DNA of 8,131 nt. Origin: Candidatus Omnitrophota bacterium. GTDB lineage: Bacteria; Omnitrophota; Gorgyraeia; Gygaellales; Profunditerraquicolaceae. Shown one piece after another: positions 5,917 through 8,131 of this stretch (positions are counted from its first letter, which is position 1; each line of letters starts with the position of its first letter). The stretch covers positions 1-8,131 of the forward strand of contig JALOBQ010000038.1 in assembly GCA_023228185.1 (NCBI GenBank), written 5' to 3'. Below the pieces are notes generated by a model. That model made no database searches. It saw only the letters and a program-made list of their open reading frames with translations, and was not told the origin of the DNA. The translations under genes and the position numbers were made by a program.

Positions 5917-7166
5917 TATTTGTTTTTAGCGCTGTTTTTATAAAAATTCACACTTTTTAATGCGCTGATCGCACTTTGAATCTGATTATCGGATTTATAA
6001 TCAAGAAAATTTGGATCAAACGCTTTTTTGGCGGTATTTTCCGGCAGTTCAGCGGTATCATCCTGCTTTTTACCCGCCTCAACAATAATGTCGGGAGTCA
6101 CTCCATTACCATGGATAACTTTGCCTGAAGGAGTAAAATATTTACTCGTAGTCAGTTTTAGAGCAGAACCGTCCCCTAAAGGAATAATCGCCTGCACAGA
6201 ACCCTTGCCAAAAGACTTTGAACCGATAATCATCGCGCGTTTATAATCCTGCAGGCAGGCGGCGACAACTTCACTGCCGGAAGCTGAACCTTCGTTGATC
6301 AAGACAACCATTGGTAAATTGATTATCGGATTCTTAACGTCGGCGGTAAATTTCACGTCTTCGGAAATTTTTCGGCCTTTAGTATAAACGATTAATTGCC
6401 CGTAAGGAATAAATTTACCCGTGATTTTAGCCGCTTCTTCAAGTAACCCTCCTGGATTATTACGCAAATCCAAAATCAGCGCGTTGATATTCTGTTTAGC
6501 CAAGCTGCTTAAAGCCGTATTTAACTGCGTAAAAGTATTCTCCCTGAATTCAGTAAGCCGGATATAACCTATGCCATCCTCAAGAATCTGTGCGTATTTA
6601 ACATCCTTTATCTTAATTACGTCGCGCTTAATCACAAAATCCAGCATTTTCTTTTCTCTGTCCCTTAAAACAGAAAGCTTGAGCGTCTCGCCGGGTTTAC
6701 CGCGCATCAATTTTACCGCATCGGTTAAATTCATCCCTTGGGTCAGGCGATCGTAAATTTTTACGATACGGTCGCCGGCTTTTATTCCTGAGCGCCAAGC
6801 AGGAGTATCGTTAATCGGCGTAATAACCGTAAGCATATTGTCCTTGGTGGTGATTTCAATACCGATCCCCCCGAATTTACCCTCGGTCTCGATTTTTAAT
6901 TCATTGAAATCTTCCGGATTAAGAAATTGGCTGTGCGGGTCTAAAGAAGCAAGCATACCTTTTAAAGCGCCATAAATTAAATCTTTAGGCTTACTTTCAT
7001 CAACATATTCTTCCTGGATAATCGCCAGTGAATCCGAAAATAACTCTACTTGTTTATAGAGGTCATTTTTTTTATTATCTCTGGAGCCGGAAATAGCTAA
7101 AGAAAAAAAACCAAAAATAAACAAAATAACCAAGCATCCCAAGATTAATCTTTTTGATATACTCAA
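5916..7166 (-). CDS. ctpA: Carboxy-terminal processing protease, S41 family with PDZ domain
   Basis: This periplasmic serine protease trims or degrades envelope proteins from their C-terminus. The 416 residues divide into an N-terminal signal or anchor (about 6-27, RLILGCLVILFIFGFFSLAI), a cap region with EYVDESKPKDLIYGALKGML and SLDPHSQFL (53-82), a PDZ domain (about 97-180, GIGIEI then PAWRSGIKAGDRIVKI), and the S41 catalytic core from about 195. The core has ALILDLRNNPGGLLEEA (229-245), NEGSASGSEVVAA (291-303) and SFGKGSVQ (318-325). By spacing to characterised CtpB the catalytic residues are Ser296, Lys321 and Gln325. SASGS replaces the commoner SASAS. The C-terminal tail (about 365-416) is polar. 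The start codon is TTG, overlapping the gatB stop as TTGA; a strong AAGGGGAGG five bases upstream and no nearby Met support it. The next gene is a polysaccharide deacetylase, a frequent partner. Confidence 0.97.
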   Translation of the reverse strand: MSISKRLILGCLVILFIFGFFSLAISGSRDNKKNDLYKQVELFSDSLAIIQEEYVDESKPKDLIYGALKGMLASLDPHSQFLNPEDFNELKIETEGKFGGIGIEITTKDNMLTVITPINDTPAWRSGIKAGDRIVKIYDRLTQGMNLTDAVKLMRGKPGETLKLSVLRDREKKMLDFVIKRDVIKIKDVKYAQILEDGIGYIRLTEFRENTFTQLNTALSSLAKQNINALILDLRNNPGGLLEEAAKITGKFIPYGQLIVYTKGRKISEDVKFTADVKNPIINLPMVVLINEGSASGSEVVAACLQDYKRAMIIGSKSFGKGSVQAIIPLGDGSALKLTTSKYFTPSGKVIHGNGVTPDIIVEAGKKQDDTAELPENTAKKAFDPNFLDYKSDNQIQSAISALKSVNFYKNSAKNK

Positions 7167-8131
7167 CTGAGCCTCCCCTTAATCATTTCCTGAAGCAGTT
7201 TAGGGTTAGCCTTACCCTGGCTTTTTTTCATTACCTGGCCGACGAGAAACATTAAAGCGTTAGCCTTACCGGATTTAAAATCAGCCACGGATTTAGCATT
7301 CGTAAGCAACACTTGATCGATAATTTTTTCAAGGCTAGCGCTATCAGATATCTGGATCAAATTTTTTTCTTTAATTATCTCTATCACGCTTCTTTTGCTA
7401 TCCAGCAAATCTGCAAGCACAACTTTAGCGCTTAAATTTGAAATTTCCTGGCGCTCCACAAAACCAATTAACTCAATAATTTTTTGCGGTGTGATTTCCA
7501 GGCCGCTGACGCTTAGTCCCCTGGCATTCGCTTCACTTAATAACGGGCCAATTAACCAATTCACCACAGATTTAAACTCTTTGCCTTGATAAATCCGAAA
7601 ACATTCTTCGGCAAAATCAGCCGTAGCCCTGGAAGCGGAAAGTATTTTAGCCTCGTATTCGGAAATACGATATTCTTCGACTAAACGCTTTATTTTTGCC
7701 TGCGGCAATTCAGGCAAACTTTCTTTAATATGCTGGATAGTTTTTTGCTCAATTAAAAAATCTGTCAGGTCCGGATCAGAAAAATAACGGTAATCTTTCG
7801 CGCCTTCTTTAGTGCGCATCGTAAATGTCTCGCCTTTATCCGTATCCCAAAGCCTGGTTTCCTGGAAGATCTTTTCACCGGATTCTAAAATTTCCGTCTG
7901 CCTCTGGACTTCGAAAGTCAAAGCGTCTTTAACGCCTTTAAAAGAATTCATATTTTTTAATTCCGTTTTCACGCCAAGGCCTTTGGCTCCAGTTAGCCTT
8001 AAAGAAATATTCGCGTCGCAACGCAAAGAACCTTTTTCCATATCGCAATCAGAGACATCCAGGTACTCGATCACGCCTTTTAGCATAGTCAAATATTCAA
8101 AAGCTTCCTGCGGGCTTCTTAAATCCGGCTC
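7163..8131 (-). CDS. gatB: Aspartyl/glutamyl-tRNA(Asn/Gln) amidotransferase subunit B, 5' end cut by window edge
   Basis: GatB is the kinase and tRNA-binding subunit of GatCAB, which converts Glu-tRNA(Gln) and/or Asp-tRNA(Asn) to the amidated forms. The reading frame is open from the right edge and gives 322 residues, roughly the last two thirds of a usual 475. It opens with EPDLRSPQEAFEYL, a conserved GatB block, followed by SDCDMEKGSLRCDANIS, KNMNSF and YRYFSDPDL. The TTG at 8092 is therefore an internal Leu codon and not the start. The later part has the helical domain (VVNWLIGPL) and the C-terminal YqeY-like tail (ANALMFLVGQVMKKSQGKANPKLLQEMI) that contacts tRNA. The stop TGA overlaps the TTG start of the protease gene. 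Presence of GatB suggests the cell lacks a full set of direct Gln/Asn tRNA synthetases, though those genes are not visible here. Confidence 0.98.
   Translation of the reverse strand, partial: EPDLRSPQEAFEYLTMLKGVIEYLDVSDCDMEKGSLRCDANISLRLTGAKGLGVKTELKNMNSFKGVKDALTFEVQRQTEILESGEKIFQETRLWDTDKGETFTMRTKEGAKDYRYFSDPDLTDFLIEQKTIQHIKESLPELPQAKIKRLVEEYRISEYEAKILSASRATADFAEECFRIYQGKEFKSVVNWLIGPLLSEANARGLSVSGLEITPQKIIELIGFVERQEISNLSAKVVLADLLDSKRSVIEIIKEKNLIQISDSASLEKIIDQVLLTNAKSVADFKSGKANALMFLVGQVMKKSQGKANPKLLQEMIKGRLS
7172..7180 (-). promoter_or_regulatory. Strong ribosome binding site that fixes the TTG start of the ctpA-type gene
   Basis: On the minus strand the bases read AAGGGGAGG, five bases before TTG at 7166. 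The site lies inside the last gatB codons. No in-frame ATG occurs before the codon for Met71, which would remove the signal segment, so this site decides the start. Confidence 0.8.

Noticed and set aside
8090..8092. TTG as start codon of gatB
   Set aside because: The frame continues upstream to the window edge with the conserved GatB block EPDLRSPQEAFEYL, and the TTG is the Leu of that block.

Overview
All ten genes in this 8.1 kb window lie on the minus strand, so the window is read from right to left. They are packed so tightly that the longest non-coding gap is 24 bases. In transcription order they are: gatB (5' end cut by the right edge), a carboxy-terminal processing protease (ctpA type), a divergent polysaccharide deacetylase, tsaD, a short MgtC/SapB membrane protein, a bactofilin with a C-terminal helix-turn-helix, a small helix-turn-helix protein with a C-terminal membrane anchor, larB, acsC (large subunit of the corrinoid/iron-sulfur protein), and a RACo-like corrinoid activator (3' end cut by the left edge). 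Six of the nine junctions are 1- or 4-base stop/start overlaps, one is a 14-base overlap, and the other two are gaps of 12 and 24 bases. This looks like one long co-transcribed unit or part of one. I see no promoter, terminator, RNA gene, mobile element or CRISPR array.

The organism looks like an anaerobic, diderm-type bacterium of moderate GC with a Wood-Ljungdahl (acetyl-CoA) pathway. AcsC followed directly by a [2Fe-2S]-ASKHA activator points to methyl transfer through the corrinoid/iron-sulfur protein. Bactofilin and the ctpA/polysaccharide-deacetylase pair point to an elaborate cell envelope. This mix, the gene style and the codon use remind me of Candidatus Omnitrophota or a relative. 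That is an impression, not a proof.

Region by region: 8131-4169 holds translation-fidelity genes (gatB for amidotransfer to mischarged tRNA, tsaD for tRNA t6A) around an envelope pair (protease and deacetylase). 4144-2860 holds three membrane or scaffold genes: MgtC-like, bactofilin-HTH and HTH-TM. The last two carry the same kind of excisionase/MerR-like helix-turn-helix, one joined to a polymer-forming domain and one to a membrane anchor. 2863-1 holds cofactor and C1 metabolism: LarB (first step of nickel-pincer nucleotide synthesis), AcsC and its probable reductive activator.

Most genes are ordinary members of known families. The part most deserving a second look is the adjacent bactofilin-HTH / HTH-TM pair. 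Next is the placement of larB, translationally coupled to a corrinoid protein gene.
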